From positions 62,001 to 126,000 of the forward strand of contig CAVUYQ010000011.1 in assembly GCA_963745765.1 (NCBI GenBank): DNA of 64,000 nt. Reading direction: 5' to 3'. Source of the stretch: Ww85 sp963745765. GTDB taxonomy: Bacteria; Desulfobacterota; Desulfobulbia; Desulfobulbales; Desulfocapsaceae. This document shows positions 54,583 to 63,821 of this stretch, piece by piece (position 1 is the stretch's first letter; every line of letters begins with the position of its first letter). Position numbers and translations under genes: made by a program. Below the pieces are notes generated by a model. The model was not told where the DNA came from. It saw only the letters and a list, made by a program, of their open reading frames with translations, and made no database searches.

Positions 54583-55434
54583 TCAGGTCCTGTGCTTGAT
54601 GAATGTTCCTGCATGGAATTCACTGAAGGCCAGATTAAGCTCTTCCTCACTGTTCATGACGATCGGTCCGCGCCAGGCGATGGGCTCTCTGAGCGGCTTT
54701 CCCGAACAGAGGAGAAACCTGAGTGGTTCCGCTCCGGCCGATATAAGAATTTCATCACCTTCATCAAAAAGCACCAGCATGCCGTTTTTGACCTCGACCC
54801 CTGCCATCCGGGCTCTACCCGAGATGACATAGATAAAGGTTGTATAGTCACCGACGGTGGCATGGCGGAAACTGATGGCGGGGGGTACCGAACAGTCAAG
54901 GTATTCCGGATCGATGACAATGTCCGTAACCGGGCCGGAAACATTATTTACGGTTCCGGCAATGATCTTGATTCTGGTGCCGTTATCGGTCTGGATTTCA
55001 GGTATCTGGGCAGCGGTAATATCCCGGTAGCGCGGCGGCATCATCTTGTCTCGTGCCGGCAGGTTGGCCCAGAGCTGGAAGCCGTACATCGCCCCATCCG
55101 GAGCACCTTTCGGCATCTCCTGGTGAATGATGCCGCTGCCGGCCGTCATCCACTGGACATCACCCGATGAGATGATGCCGCTGTTCCCCAGGCTGTCTCC
55201 ATGTTCAACGTCACCCTTGAGCACATAGGTGATTGTCTCGATGCCGCGGTGCGGGTGCCAGGGAAAGCCGCTGAGGTAATGGGCCGGTTCGTTGGAGCGG
55301 AAATCATCAAGCAGGAGGAAGGGGTCGAATAATGTTTCGTTGCTGAATCCGAACACCCGGTTGAGATGTACCCCGGCTCCTTCGATGGTCGGCACGCTGG
55401 TCAGTACCAGTTTCACTTTTCTTGTGGTTGCCAT
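54583..55434 (-). CDS. Pirin family protein
   Basis: 283 residues, bicupin fold. The N-terminal metal cupin is clear: FPWHPHRGIETITYVLKGDVEHGDS holds His-His-Glu type ligands, with HQEMP further on; the run GDVQWMTAGSGIIHQEMP is the pirin hallmark. The C-terminal cupin is more divergent. Pirins include quercetinase-like dioxygenases and redox-sensing regulators. AGGTGA precedes ATG 55434. Confidence 0.92.
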   Translation of the reverse strand: MATTRKVKLVLTSVPTIEGAGVHLNRVFGFSNETLFDPFLLLDDFRSNEPAHYLSGFPWHPHRGIETITYVLKGDVEHGDSLGNSGIISSGDVQWMTAGSGIIHQEMPKGAPDGAMYGFQLWANLPARDKMMPPRYRDITAAQIPEIQTDNGTRIKIIAGTVNNVSGPVTDIVIDPEYLDCSVPPAISFRHATVGDYTTFIYVISGRARMAGVEVKNGMLVLFDEGDEILISAGAEPLRFLLCSGKPLREPIAWRGPIVMNSEEELNLAFSEFHAGTFIKHRT

Positions 55435-55812
55435 GATGAATCACCTGTTGAAAAGAGGAAAACCTGAAAGTAACGGTTAACTGAAACATACACCAGTTCG
55501 CGCCGTTAAACAATCCAATGCTATCTGGACGACCAGAAAATAATTGGTTGCGGCTTACCGCTGAACGGAACGCATACCATAACGAATCTGCGACCAGGTT
55601 ATCGGATTATCCTATGGTTTTACTTGTAATGATTGTAAATGAATCCTTGTTTGGCGGGGCCTTGTGTATAATAGTTTGTCGTGGGCAAAGAAGCATAACT
55701 GCTGTAGGCCGTTACCTGCTTCCGGATAACGTATCCCGGTAACGGTTGCAGCTGACCTGCCGGGATACGTTTAACAATTTTATTTTAATTATTACAGAAA
55801 CGTGAAACGATA
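55435..55812. other. Leader region upstream of selD
   Basis: 378 bases with no supported gene. TATAAT at 55667-55672 is a perfect -10 hexamer; no close -35 match. A strong hairpin lies between it and selD (separate entry). The 74-codon plus frame at 55518 overlaps these signals and is not protein-like. Confidence 0.45.
55728..55771 (+). promoter_or_regulatory. Perfect 12-bp inverted repeat in the selD leader (attenuator or terminator)
   Basis: AACGTATCCCGG (55728-55739) and CCGGGATACGTT (55760-55771) enclose a 20-base loop and are followed by TAACAATTTTATTTT. The U-rich tail resembles a terminator, yet it lies 41 bases before the selD ATG and after a likely -10 box, so it could be an attenuator of selD, or end a short transcript. 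Confidence 0.5.
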
Positions 55813-56874
55813 ATGTCCTTTTTGAAATTCTTCCGGAAACCGACGCTGCTGAATTTGTCGAAAACCTGCGGCTGAGCGGCAAAAATCGACCCGGTCGGGC
55901 TCGGTGCCTTACTTGCCGGATTACCGCAGACAGATGATCCTGATCTGCTTGTCGGCTACAAGACTAATGATGATGCCGGAATCTACCGACTCAATGATGA
56001 ACTGGCTATTGTCACGACAGCCGATTTTATCACGCCGCCGGTGAATGATCCCTACGTCTATGGCCAGATCGCCGCCGCCAATGCCATCAGCGATGTCTAT
56101 GCCATGGGCGGTGAGCCGAAGGTCTGCCTCAATCTCGTCTGTTTTCCCTCAAAAAAACTGCCGCCGGAGGATCTTAACAAAATTATTGCCGGAGCCTTGA
56201 GCAAGATCACCGAGTCGGGGGCGGTCCTGGCAGGGGGGCATTCCATTGAAGATGACGAGCCAAAATTCGGCCTGTCGGTGATCGGTATCGTCCATCCATC
56301 AAAATACTGGAAAAACGGTGGTGCGCAGGCAGGAGATGCTCTGGTACTGACAAAGCCACTGGGCAGCGGCGTCCTTTTCAATGCAAACCTGAAGAAATGG
56401 GTATCTGCTGCGGCGATGGAATCATGCGTTGAGGCCCTCATCCAGTTGAATAAGGCTGCTGCGGATGTCATGAAACAGTTTGATATCCATGCGGTAACTG
56501 ATGTAACGGGTTTTGGCCTGGCAGGGCATGCCCTGGAAATGGCAAAAGCTTCAGGAGCGGCATTGCAGATCAGTCTTGATGACCTGCCGGTCATGGATGA
56601 AGCCTTTGCCATGTATCGTAAGGGTATGAGTACCGGCGTCAACCGTTATAACGAACAGCTGGTCGCACAATACCTGACGTTTGATGTCGAATATCCCGAC
56701 TGGCGCAGACAGATCATTTACGATCCTCAGACAAGTGGGGGGCTGTTGGCGGCTGTCCCTGGAGATCAGGCTCCTGATCTCATCAAGGCACTTCAGGATG
56801 CAGCCACACCGGCCGCGGCATGGATCGGCAAGGTGATTTCCACCGATGGTTCCGCCCGGCTGATCATTAACTGA
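55813..56874 (+). CDS. selD: Selenide, water dikinase containing selenocysteine (UGA at codon 21)
   Basis: 353 residues if UGA 55873-55875 is read as Sec. The frame from ATG 55813 (MSFLKFFRKPTLLNLSKTCG) meets TGA and continues AAKIDPVGLGALLAG, exactly the CGUAAK active-site motif of SelD, where Sec or Cys is catalytic. Downstream: TTADFITPPVNDPYVYGQIAAANAISD, MGGEPK, AGGHSIEDDEPKFGL and DPQTSGGLL are typical. ATP-dependent synthesis of selenophosphate for selenocysteine tRNA. A gene finder that treats UGA as stop would call only 56041-56874. A SECIS-like hairpin follows the UGA. Confidence 0.93.
55888..55902 (+). promoter_or_regulatory. Bacterial SECIS-like hairpin in selD
   Basis: Starting 12 bases after UGA, GACCC pairs with GGG(C)TC, one bulged base, and exposes a GGTC loop 17 bases from the UGA. 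bSECIS elements typically present GGU in the apical loop about 16-37 bases downstream. Stem is short, so this is suggestive. Confidence 0.6.
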
Positions 56875-57037
56875 GGTACCTCGTCTTGTCTTATCAGGTC
56901 GGTCGTTCAGGTTACAACCTGTTTTTCATAAAAAAAAGCAATGACCTCTCAGTTTTGACCAAAGTCAAGGTTTACTCCCACCATATCCTGTATGATGCAT
57001 TGAAAAGATGGCAATCAGGAGATACAGGAGGTAGATA

Positions 57038-57358
57038 ATGCAGGTACTCAGTCTTGATGACACCACGGAATTTAGCCCGGGTGTCATGAAACGATTCTTT
57101 CTGGTGGAGGATTCCCCATTTTTTAAAATCATCAATTTTAATCTTGACGCGGGAGTAACCTTCCCGGTTCATTCACATGATCTTGATGGGGAATTATCCA
57201 TTCAGGTTCTTGAAGGAAACGGCTTTTTCCTCGGTGCAGACGGGGCTGAGATTCCTGCCGGGAAAGGGGCAATCCTGATTTCCGAAATAAGAGAACCGCA
57301 TGGCGTTCGTGCGCTGGAGAAGATGCGTATACTGGTAACAATTGCCCCGCCGATTTGA
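57038..57358 (+). CDS. Small cupin-domain protein
   Basis: 106 residues after a strong AGGAGG. One cupin fold: FPVHSHDLDGELSIQVLEGNGFFL (motif 1 with H-x-H and Glu) and PHGVRALEKMRILVTIAPP (motif 2 with His). Metal site looks complete. Small single cupins bind or isomerise metabolites; no specific partner. The ferredoxin gene follows 96 bases later on the same strand. Confidence 0.88.
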   Translation: MQVLSLDDTTEFSPGVMKRFFLVEDSPFFKIINFNLDAGVTFPVHSHDLDGELSIQVLEGNGFFLGADGAEIPAGKGAILISEIREPHGVRALEKMRILVTIAPPI

Positions 57359-57454
57359 TCATTGGCAGACAAGGGGTACGAAGGTGACAACGGAGCCGTT
57401 ATCTTAACAATGCGGCGCTCTTAATCGATACAACTCAGATACGGAGGTTTGATC

Positions 57455-57646
57455 ATGGCAAAAACGGTAGTTATTGACACGGAGGAATGTTTGGGGTGTG
57501 AGGCATGTGTTGAGGCCTGCCCGGAAGTCTTTGCCTTTGATGATGATGCAACCAAGGCATACGTTATAGATGGGGCGGAAGCAGGCGCTGACTGCGTTGA
57601 TGAAGCCATCGCCTCATGTCCGGCGGAATGTATTACCTGGGAGTAG
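57455..57646 (+). CDS. Single-cluster [4Fe-4S] ferredoxin
   Basis: 63 residues from ATG 57455, preceded by GGAGG. Cys ligands in ECLGCEACVEACPEVFAFDD (CxxCxxCxxxCP-like) and SCPAECITW at the end match Desulfovibrio ferredoxin I: three cysteines in the first motif and one near the C-terminus hold a 4Fe-4S centre, and Cys in CVDEAIASC may form a disulfide. Low-potential electron carrier, cytoplasmic. Terminator follows at 57680. Confidence 0.92.
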   Translation: MAKTVVIDTEECLGCEACVEACPEVFAFDDDATKAYVIDGAEAGADCVDEAIASCPAECITWE

Positions 57647-57679
57647 ATCGGATAACAGGATCTGCTCTGCAATAGCATG

Positions 57680-57719
57680 GCCCCTGCTGTCATTAGACAT
57701 ACAGCGGGGGCAGTTTTTT
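57680..57719 (+). terminator. Intrinsic terminator after the ferredoxin gene
   Basis: GCCCCTGCTGT (57680-57690) and ACAGCGGGGGC (57701-57711) pair with a 10-base loop, followed by TTTTTT. One G-T pair in the stem. Confidence 0.88.
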
Positions 57720-57746
57720 AAACTCCGATGGCTCACAAAGGATATC

Positions 57747-58694
57747 TTATTGCGGAAGGGGAGGCTTTATCTGCGGCTCTTCGCACACTTCTGAGGTCAA
57801 GCAGCCGTCTGCCCCTGGAAGAATGTCCGTGGCAGCGCTGCTTGACGTCTGGTCCGGCAGATATGTTGACGGGCTGATCTGCCCGACATGAGAGGGGGAA
57901 CAGTTCAGTTCCAGGTACTGTTTGATTGCCGATGCGCCGCGTAATATCCTCAGTGAATCCGAGCGTCTTTCAAGAAAAACAGGAACTTCCCGAATCTCAA
58001 GATTTCCAAGATACTTCCGGTTTATTTCCGGGTTATATGTTTCCGTCATGACTGCTCCCGGGAAAGAGAACGAATCAATCCTATCGAGGGGATTAAAATT
58101 GATGGCACAATTGTTGTCTTCTTTTATCGTCTCAATGACCTTTTCACAATAGGGACAGCTCGAAGAGAAAAACAGATAGAGCTGCCTGTCAGGGGCTGCA
58201 GCGCCAACCCTTGCCAGCGTCCCGTCATCCAGAGATATCTTTTTTTCCTGATTGGTGTCGAAGTTCAGGCTGGCCATGGCCACGACTATCGTACTGAAGA
58301 TAACGACACCCTTGAATAATTGTTTCAGCCCCATAAACAGGTTACAGAGAAAAACGAGTGCCAGAACGATGAGGCAGTAGGAACAATAGATTTCGGTGAC
58401 GAATAGTTGAAAAGAAAAAAGGACACCCTCACCCGCAAGTGCCGTCAGAAGGAGCAGACTGACAAAACGTTTCCAGATAGCAGCCCCTTTCCGGGCCCGG
58501 CTCAGCCCAAAACTGACAAGCAGAAAGAAGAAAAATCCGAAAATATTAAAATAAATCGGTCCTATCCTTGTCAGGCTGTCAACGACCTCACACCCTTCAT
58601 TCAGGCAGATCCCTGAGCCATCAAGGTAGATGAGAACCGCCTGGGTTCCGGTGAGTATAAATCCCAGTACTGCTGCAAAGAAACTTACAAGCAT
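57747..58694 (-). CDS. VKOR-thioredoxin fusion (disulfide-forming membrane protein)
   Basis: 315 residues. Four or five transmembrane helices form a bacterial VKOR core: CLNEGCEVV (Cys pair), IYCSYCLIVL (CxxC active site, about 105). After a spacer, a thioredoxin-like domain has FFSSSCPYCEKVIETI (CPYC) and ends with a 60-residue low-complexity tail. This combined DsbB/DsbA-like arrangement re-oxidises periplasmic thiols using a quinone. Opposite strand to the ferredoxin gene, converging on its terminator. Confidence 0.88.
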   Translation of the reverse strand: MLVSFFAAVLGFILTGTQAVLIYLDGSGICLNEGCEVVDSLTRIGPIYFNIFGFFFFLLVSFGLSRARKGAAIWKRFVSLLLLTALAGEGVLFSFQLFVTEIYCSYCLIVLALVFLCNLFMGLKQLFKGVVIFSTIVVAMASLNFDTNQEKKISLDDGTLARVGAAAPDRQLYLFFSSSCPYCEKVIETIKEDNNCAINFNPLDRIDSFSFPGAVMTETYNPEINRKYLGNLEIREVPVFLERRSDSLRILRGASAIKQYLELNCSPSHVGQISPSTYLPDQTSSSAATDILPGADGCLTSEVCEEPQIKPPLPQ

Positions 58695-58849
58695 AGGTGT
58701 TGTAGAAATATGTTGAATGTTTACTGTCCTGAGGAGATATAGTTTTTGAAATCCAATCTGTCAATAAATCAAAACGTGCCGGTATGAAATCTGGCTTTGA
58801 TTTTTCCAGTTTGGCTACCAGCAATCCAATAACGTTGAGGAGGAATATA

Positions 58850-59284
58850 ATGGGTATCGTAACGTGCGGATGGAAAAGATTGGTAATTGCAGCCGCGGTG
58901 ACAATGGCTTGCGTTTTTGCCTTTCAGACATCGGCTTTGGCGGTGAAACCGGGAACAGTGGTGAAATCAGTGTCAGCAGCAACCCTCTACTTTGTCACCC
59001 CTGCCGGATCCCTGGCCGGAATTCCTTCTTCCGAGGTGTACAACTGCCTGAGGCTCTCCGGACAGAACCAGTATAAAATGGGGCAGGACAAGATAGATGC
59101 ATTGAAAAAAACAAATTTTCTGGTACGTGATCCCGAAGGCAAGACATATCTGATAGAAGGCACCCAGAAGCGATATATCGTCTCTCCTGCTGCCTTTGAG
59201 AAGAATGGATACGACTTGAAAGAAGTGGTAACCATTTCAAAAGAGAAACTTAATTGTATTGCAGACGGCAAGCCCGTTCAATAA
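58850..59284 (+). CDS. Exported protein with conserved YLIE..KRYI-type repeats
   Basis: 144 residues from ATG 58850, directly after AGGAGG; the longer frame from 58784 is leader. Signal peptide (about 1-31, TSALA). The mature part has two related units: TLYFVTPAGSLAGIPSSEVYNCL and, after a spacer, YLIEGTQKRYIVSPAAFEKNG with DLKEVVTISKEKLNCI. This pattern (xYLIxxGxKRxIxSxExF..) recurs as a short repeat in secreted and surface proteins of many bacteria. Two cysteines could form a disulfide. No known function. Confidence 0.75.
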   Translation: MGIVTCGWKRLVIAAAVTMACVFAFQTSALAVKPGTVVKSVSAATLYFVTPAGSLAGIPSSEVYNCLRLSGQNQYKMGQDKIDALKKTNFLVRDPEGKTYLIEGTQKRYIVSPAAFEKNGYDLKEVVTISKEKLNCIADGKPVQ

Positions 59285-59368
59285 CCAGGGAGGCCAACAG
59301 GCAGAGCGGCAGACACTGAACTGCGTTTTGGCTCTTGCTGTTCCTGGGATGCACGGTAACCCTGTCTC

Positions 59369-59433
59369 ATGAGGGGGACAGTATACTTAATTCACGGTAA
59401 AAGATCGTGAATTAAGTATACTGTCCCCCTCAT
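59369..59433. repeat. Perfect 28-bp inverted repeat between convergent genes
   Basis: Left arm 59369-59396 (starting ATGAGGGGGACAGTATAC) and right arm 59406-59433 (ending GTATACTGTCCCCCTCAT) are exact complements over 28 bp with a 9-base loop. The half-site GGGGACAGTATACTTAATT recalls the REP-type palindromes mobilised by TnpA-REP (RAYT) transposases; none is encoded here. A further CTGTCCCC copy follows at 59436-59443. Probably also a bidirectional terminator for the flanking convergent genes. Confidence 0.88.
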
Positions 59434-59451
59434 CACTGTCCCCGGAGAAAA

Positions 59452-60849
59452 TCACCCGATATTTTTCAGCACCTCGGTCAGGCTGTCCTTGGCGTCGCCA
59501 AAGAGCATCCGGGTATTCTCCTTGTAGAACAGCGGGTTCGATACCCCGGCATAACCGGTTGCCATCGAGCGCTTGAGAACGATAGTTGTCCTGCCCTTCC
59601 AGCATTCGAGTACCGGCATCCCGGCGATCGGGCTGTTCGGCACTTCCTGGGCGGCGGGGTTGACGATATCGTTGGCTCCGATGACGACGGAAACATCGAC
59701 ATTGGGAAAATCGTCGTTTACCTCATCGAGTTCGAAAACAATATCATAGGGGACCTTTGCTTCCGCCAGCAGCACATTCATGTGGCCGGGCATGCGGCCG
59801 GCAACCGGATGGATGCCGAAGCGGACATTGATCTTTTTATCACGCAGCTTCCGGGTAATGTCATTGACGACATGCTGTGCCTGGGCAACGGCCATGCCAT
59901 AGCCGGGAATGATCATTACTTCCTTGGCATCAAGGAGCAATTCAGCCACCTCTGCCGCCTCAACGGCTACGACTTCGCCTTCCTCGCCTTCGGGACCGTC
60001 AACCGTTTCACCCCCGGATGTCCCGAATCCGCCGGCGATAACCGAGAAAAACCTGCGGTTCATGGACCGGCACATGATGTAACTGAGGATGGCGCCACTG
60101 CTGCCCACCAGGGCACCGACAACGATCAGCAGGTCATTGCTCAGCATAAAGCCGGTGGCTGCCGCCGCCCAGCCCGAGTAGCTGTTCAGCATTGAAATGA
60201 CAACCGGCATGTCAGCCCCGCCGATGGCCATGACCATGTGCACGCCAAAACCAAGGGCGATGATGGTCATGATGATGAGTGCAAGCGTTCCGCCGCCTGC
60301 GGCCGACTGGTTGACGAATACAAAGGCCAGCAGGACAGCAGCAATGAGCAGGGACAGGTTGAGCCAGTGCCTGGCCGGCAGGAGCAGGGGCTTGCCGCTG
60401 ATACGGGCACTTAGTTTTAAAAATGCTATTACCGAGCCGGAAAAAGTCAGCCCACCGATCAGGATGCCCAGATAGGTCTCTACGTCATGGATGGTTTTAT
60501 CAATACCGCTCAGGACATTACCGTGATCGAGAAAGTTGGCGAAGCCGACAAGCACGGCGGCAAGGCCGACGAGGCTGTGCAGGATTGCCACCAGTTCCGG
60601 CATCTGGGTCATCTCGACTTTTCTGGCGAGGACGATACCGATTGTACCGCCGATAAAAAGTCCGCCGAACAGGATGAAATAATGGTCTGATACAATGCCG
60701 ATTATCGTGGCCAGTAGGGCCATTGTCATGCCGAGAATGCCGTAGAGGTTGCCCCGGCGGGAGGTCTCGGGATTACTCAGGCCGCCCAGGGCGAGGATAA
60801 ACATGATGGTCGCGCCGATATAGGCGATGCTTACGATACCTTGAGACAT
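59452..60849 (-). CDS. pntB: NAD(P) transhydrogenase subunit beta
   Basis: 465 residues, about nine transmembrane helices in the first 280 residues ([18 protein letters not shown] at the start), then the NADP-binding dIII domain with [39 protein letters not shown] and [23 protein letters not shown]. Intact throughout. With PntA it couples hydride transfer from NADH to NADP+ with proton inflow. The gene lies 9 bases after pntA. Confidence 0.96.
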   Translation of the reverse strand: MSQGIVSIAYIGATIMFILALGGLSNPETSRRGNLYGILGMTMALLATIIGIVSDHYFILFGGLFIGGTIGIVLARKVEMTQMPELVAILHSLVGLAAVLVGFANFLDHGNVLSGIDKTIHDVETYLGILIGGLTFSGSVIAFLKLSARISGKPLLLPARHWLNLSLLIAAVLLAFVFVNQSAAGGGTLALIIMTIIALGFGVHMVMAIGGADMPVVISMLNSYSGWAAAATGFMLSNDLLIVVGALVGSSGAILSYIMCRSMNRRFFSVIAGGFGTSGGETVDGPEGEEGEVVAVEAAEVAELLLDAKEVMIIPGYGMAVAQAQHVVNDITRKLRDKKINVRFGIHPVAGRMPGHMNVLLAEAKVPYDIVFELDEVNDDFPNVDVSVVIGANDIVNPAAQEVPNSPIAGMPVLECWKGRTTIVLKRSMATGYAGVSNPLFYKENTRMLFGDAKDSLTEVLKNIG

Positions 60850-60858
60850 CCGTCCCTC

Positions 60859-62409
60859 CTATTTCCTGAACATCGAAAGCATTCGCTGGGTAACCGCGAA
60901 GCCGCCGAAAATATTGATGCTGGTTATAAGAATCGAGATCCCTGCCAGAAAGACAATGAGCCCGCTGCCAGAGGATATCTGCAGCAGGGCCCCGATGATA
61001 ATGATTGAACTGATGGCATTGGTCACGCTCATCAGCGGGGTATGCAGGGAGGGCGTAACGTTCCAGATCACCATGTAGCCGACAAAGCAGGCAAGAACAA
61101 AGACGGTAAAATGAGACATGAAGGCGGGAGGGGCAACGCTTCCCAGGCCTAACAGCACAATAGCGCCAATAACAAAGGGCAGCAGGATGCTCCAGGGACT
61201 TTTCTTTACCTCAACCTTCTCGACGACAGGGGTTATTTTCTTTTTCGCCGGAGCGGCGGAAAGTTTCGGGGCAGGAGGCGGCCAGGTGACTTCGCCGTTT
61301 TTAATGACGGTGGCGCCGCGAATGATCTCATCTTCCATATTGAGAACGATTTTACCGTCTTTCTCGGGCGTCAGGTCGGTGAGCAGATGCCGGAGGTTGG
61401 TGGCATAGAGCTGGCTTGACTGGGTGGCAAGACGTGATGGCAGGTCCGTGTAACCGATAATGGTCACGCCATGCTTGACAACCACCTTGTCTGCTTCGGT
61501 GAGTTTACAGTTGCCGCCCATCTCGGCTGCAAGATCGACAATGACGCTGCCCTCTTTCATGCTTTGAACCATCGCATCGGTGATCAGTTCCGGAGCCGGT
61601 CTACCGGGGATCAGGGCGGTGGTTATGATAACATCGACATCTTTGGCCTGTTCGGCAAAGAGCGCCATCTCGGCCTTGATGAATTCATCACTCATCACCT
61701 TTGCATAACCGCCTTCACCGGATCCGTCCTCATCAGCGAAATCGAGCATGAGAAATTCCCCATCTATGCTCTCAACCTGCTCCTTTACCTCAGGCCGGGT
61801 GTCAAAGGCCCGGACAATTGCTCCCATACTCCTGGCGGCGCCGATTGCCGAGAGACCGGCAACACCTGCGCCGATTACCAGCACTTTTGCCGGCGGAATC
61901 TTGCCGGCCGCGGTGATCTGGCCAGTGAAAAAACGCCCGAAATGCTGGGCAGCCTCAACGACGGCCCGGTAGCCGGCAATATTTGCCATGGAACTCAGGG
62001 CATCCATCTTCTGGGCCCGGGAAATTCGGGGAATTGAATCCATGGCCAGCACCGACACCTTGCGTGCCGAGAGTTCCTCCATCAATTCCGTGTTCTGGCC
62101 GGGTTGAATAAAGCTGATGAGTGTCTGGCCTTCTTCTAAAAGATCTATTTCATTTATGCCGTTTGATGCATTGTTTTCCGGAGCCCTGACCTTGAGAATA
62201 ATGTCTGAGTCGCGGTACAGTTTGTTCACATCTGCGACGACTGTTACCCCGGCGGCTTCATAGGCCGCATCGGTAAATTTCGCTTCAGACCCTGCTCCTG
62301 ATTCCACCGACACTTCAAAACCGAGTTTTTTGAGCAGCACCGCCACTTCAGGTGTTGTTGCAACGCGCCGTTCGCCTTCGTGCATCTCTTTTGGTACGCC
62401 GATCCGCAT
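60859..62409 (-). CDS. pntA: NAD(P) transhydrogenase subunit alpha
   Basis: 516 residues. The NAD-binding dI domain ([21 protein letters not shown] at the start; [20 protein letters not shown] as the Rossmann loop; [15 protein letters not shown]) is followed by an alanine-rich linker and four C-terminal transmembrane helices. GGGGAGAG precedes ATG 62409. First gene of the pntAB operon. Supplies NADPH and is at the inner membrane. Confidence 0.96.
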   Translation of the reverse strand: MRIGVPKEMHEGERRVATTPEVAVLLKKLGFEVSVESGAGSEAKFTDAAYEAAGVTVVADVNKLYRDSDIILKVRAPENNASNGINEIDLLEEGQTLISFIQPGQNTELMEELSARKVSVLAMDSIPRISRAQKMDALSSMANIAGYRAVVEAAQHFGRFFTGQITAAGKIPPAKVLVIGAGVAGLSAIGAARSMGAIVRAFDTRPEVKEQVESIDGEFLMLDFADEDGSGEGGYAKVMSDEFIKAEMALFAEQAKDVDVIITTALIPGRPAPELITDAMVQSMKEGSVIVDLAAEMGGNCKLTEADKVVVKHGVTIIGYTDLPSRLATQSSQLYATNLRHLLTDLTPEKDGKIVLNMEDEIIRGATVIKNGEVTWPPPAPKLSAAPAKKKITPVVEKVEVKKSPWSILLPFVIGAIVLLGLGSVAPPAFMSHFTVFVLACFVGYMVIWNVTPSLHTPLMSVTNAISSIIIIGALLQISSGSGLIVFLAGISILITSINIFGGFAVTQRMLSMFRK

Positions 62410-62768
62410 GGATTCTCTCCCCTGTGCTGAGGATTTTTTAACGTTTATACCGTTTTAGGCGGTAATGTAATGGTGATAAAATAGACGATGAATCGTAACT
62501 ATCCGAATAAAGTAATAATCATTTTTACAAATTGTACCGCTGATTTTAAAAAAGATTGTCGCAAGCGATTGGATGCCCGGCTTAAGCGGATGGTACCTTT
62601 GGCTGCCCGGCAATTTCTGGAGTGCAGGCCGATCGCTGACTGTCATGGTTGTGTCTCTGTTGTTTATGCTTGAAAACATTAGGAAACAATGCTTATCATG
62701 TGTATCTGGAAGATGGGGTGCAGTATTTGCCAATGTTTACCTATAGCTTGCTGGCAAGAAGGTGATTT
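62410..62768. other. Divergent promoter region of pntA and the next membrane-protein gene
   Basis: 359 bases, AT-rich near 62450-62540 and without a convincing gene; weak frames on both strands (62488-62673, 62455-62733) lack ribosome sites. A-rich TTATCACC-type motifs may hold promoters but none is clear. Confidence 0.4.
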
Positions 62769-63479
62769 ATGATTATCAGGTTGCTTTTGGCAGGTTTCGT
62801 CTCGATAGTTTTCAGTTTTTGTTATCTGGCAGGACTGGTGCGGCTTGTCAGTGCGCTGCTGATAGGTTTCGGCGTTCTTACTGCCGTCTCTTTCGCTATT
62901 GTTTTTCTGCTGCCGCCAGATGCTGATCGTCTGCTCTTTCCGATTTCGGTTTCCGGAGCCTCCTGGCCCTTTTTTGTTATTGCACTCTTTTTGATACTGT
63001 TGATCGTCTGGCTCTTTCTTCATAAGACAGACCCGGCGGAAGAAGAAAATCTTTCAGCCCGACACATGAAGTTTTTCGGTGGTGGTCTGCTGCTTTATAT
63101 CACCAGTCTCTTCATTCCGATCGCTTTCTGGTTTCCTTCTGACGAGAAGCGGTTGATGCTTGGCATAAACTCACAAGGGACCATGGTTTTTATTGGTGTC
63201 TGCCTCTACCTTGCCGCCTCATCGGCGGCCTTGCTGCTGTTGTATCGGGCCAGCAGGGGGACAACCCTTGATCACCCCGATCTGATGAGACGTTTTGTTC
63301 CGGCCTTGTTTGCCTTTTTTCACCTGGACAAGATGCCGGCCCTGGTCGCCTATCTTCTGATCTATTCAGAAGAGGCTCAGTTTGTTTTTCCCAAAATTGC
63401 CGCACTGGCTCTTGTCGGCTACATCCCGGTTGGTATTTTCCTGGCAAAATTGTGTTTCGATTCACGATCTGCTTCCTGA
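62769..63479 (+). CDS. Hypothetical membrane protein
   Basis: 236 residues with seven or so hydrophobic segments (MIIRLLLAGFVSIVFSFC; AVSFAIVFLLP; FFVIALFLILLIVWLF; LLLYITSLFIPIAFW; TMVFIGVCLYLAASSAALLL; FVFPKIAALALVGYIPVGIF). Soluble stretches are short. ATG 62769 follows AAGGTG. No known family recognised; not part of an obvious operon (pnt is divergent). Confidence 0.7.
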   Translation: MIIRLLLAGFVSIVFSFCYLAGLVRLVSALLIGFGVLTAVSFAIVFLLPPDADRLLFPISVSGASWPFFVIALFLILLIVWLFLHKTDPAEEENLSARHMKFFGGGLLLYITSLFIPIAFWFPSDEKRLMLGINSQGTMVFIGVCLYLAASSAALLLLYRASRGTTLDHPDLMRRFVPALFAFFHLDKMPALVAYLLIYSEEAQFVFPKIAALALVGYIPVGIFLAKLCFDSRSAS

Positions 63480-63821
63480 CCCGACCGGTCTGCCGGCAGC
63501 ATTTACGATGGCGCCTGGTCGGTGGCGGATGATCACCGTTGTCCGCCTGGAATATAACGTGCTCCTTCCATACAGTAAGGGAATAAACGAAATATCCGGG
63601 GCTCATGAATAAAGGAGCAGGAGGTTTTTCTTTCTGAACCCCTGTGTACTGAAGCTGTTGACACCATTTGCTAGTTGTGTCAACCTGAGAGGCGGAATTT
63701 TTTCCCGATAAATACATGATTTTATGGAATGTTATGGTTGTACGTGATAATCTTCTGTGTCTGCGGCAGGCGGTCTTAGAACAGGTTCAACTGCAGCCGG
63801 CCACTATCGCAAGAAAGAGCC
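63480..63821. other. 342-bp intergenic region with a possible micro-ORF
   Basis: No full gene. A plus-strand ATG at 63734 opens 31 residues (MVVRDNLLCLRQAVLEQVQL) and ends at 63829, overlapping the GTG of the last gene by 8 bases; it could be a coupled leader peptide. Otherwise nothing is seen. Confidence 0.3.

Noticed and set aside
55518..55742. 74-codon frame upstream of selD
   Set aside because: Overlaps a -10 box and a strong hairpin; the translation is not protein-like.
62455..62733. Minus and plus frames in the pntA upstream gap
   Set aside because: Neither has a ribosome site or protein-like composition; region is the divergent promoter area.
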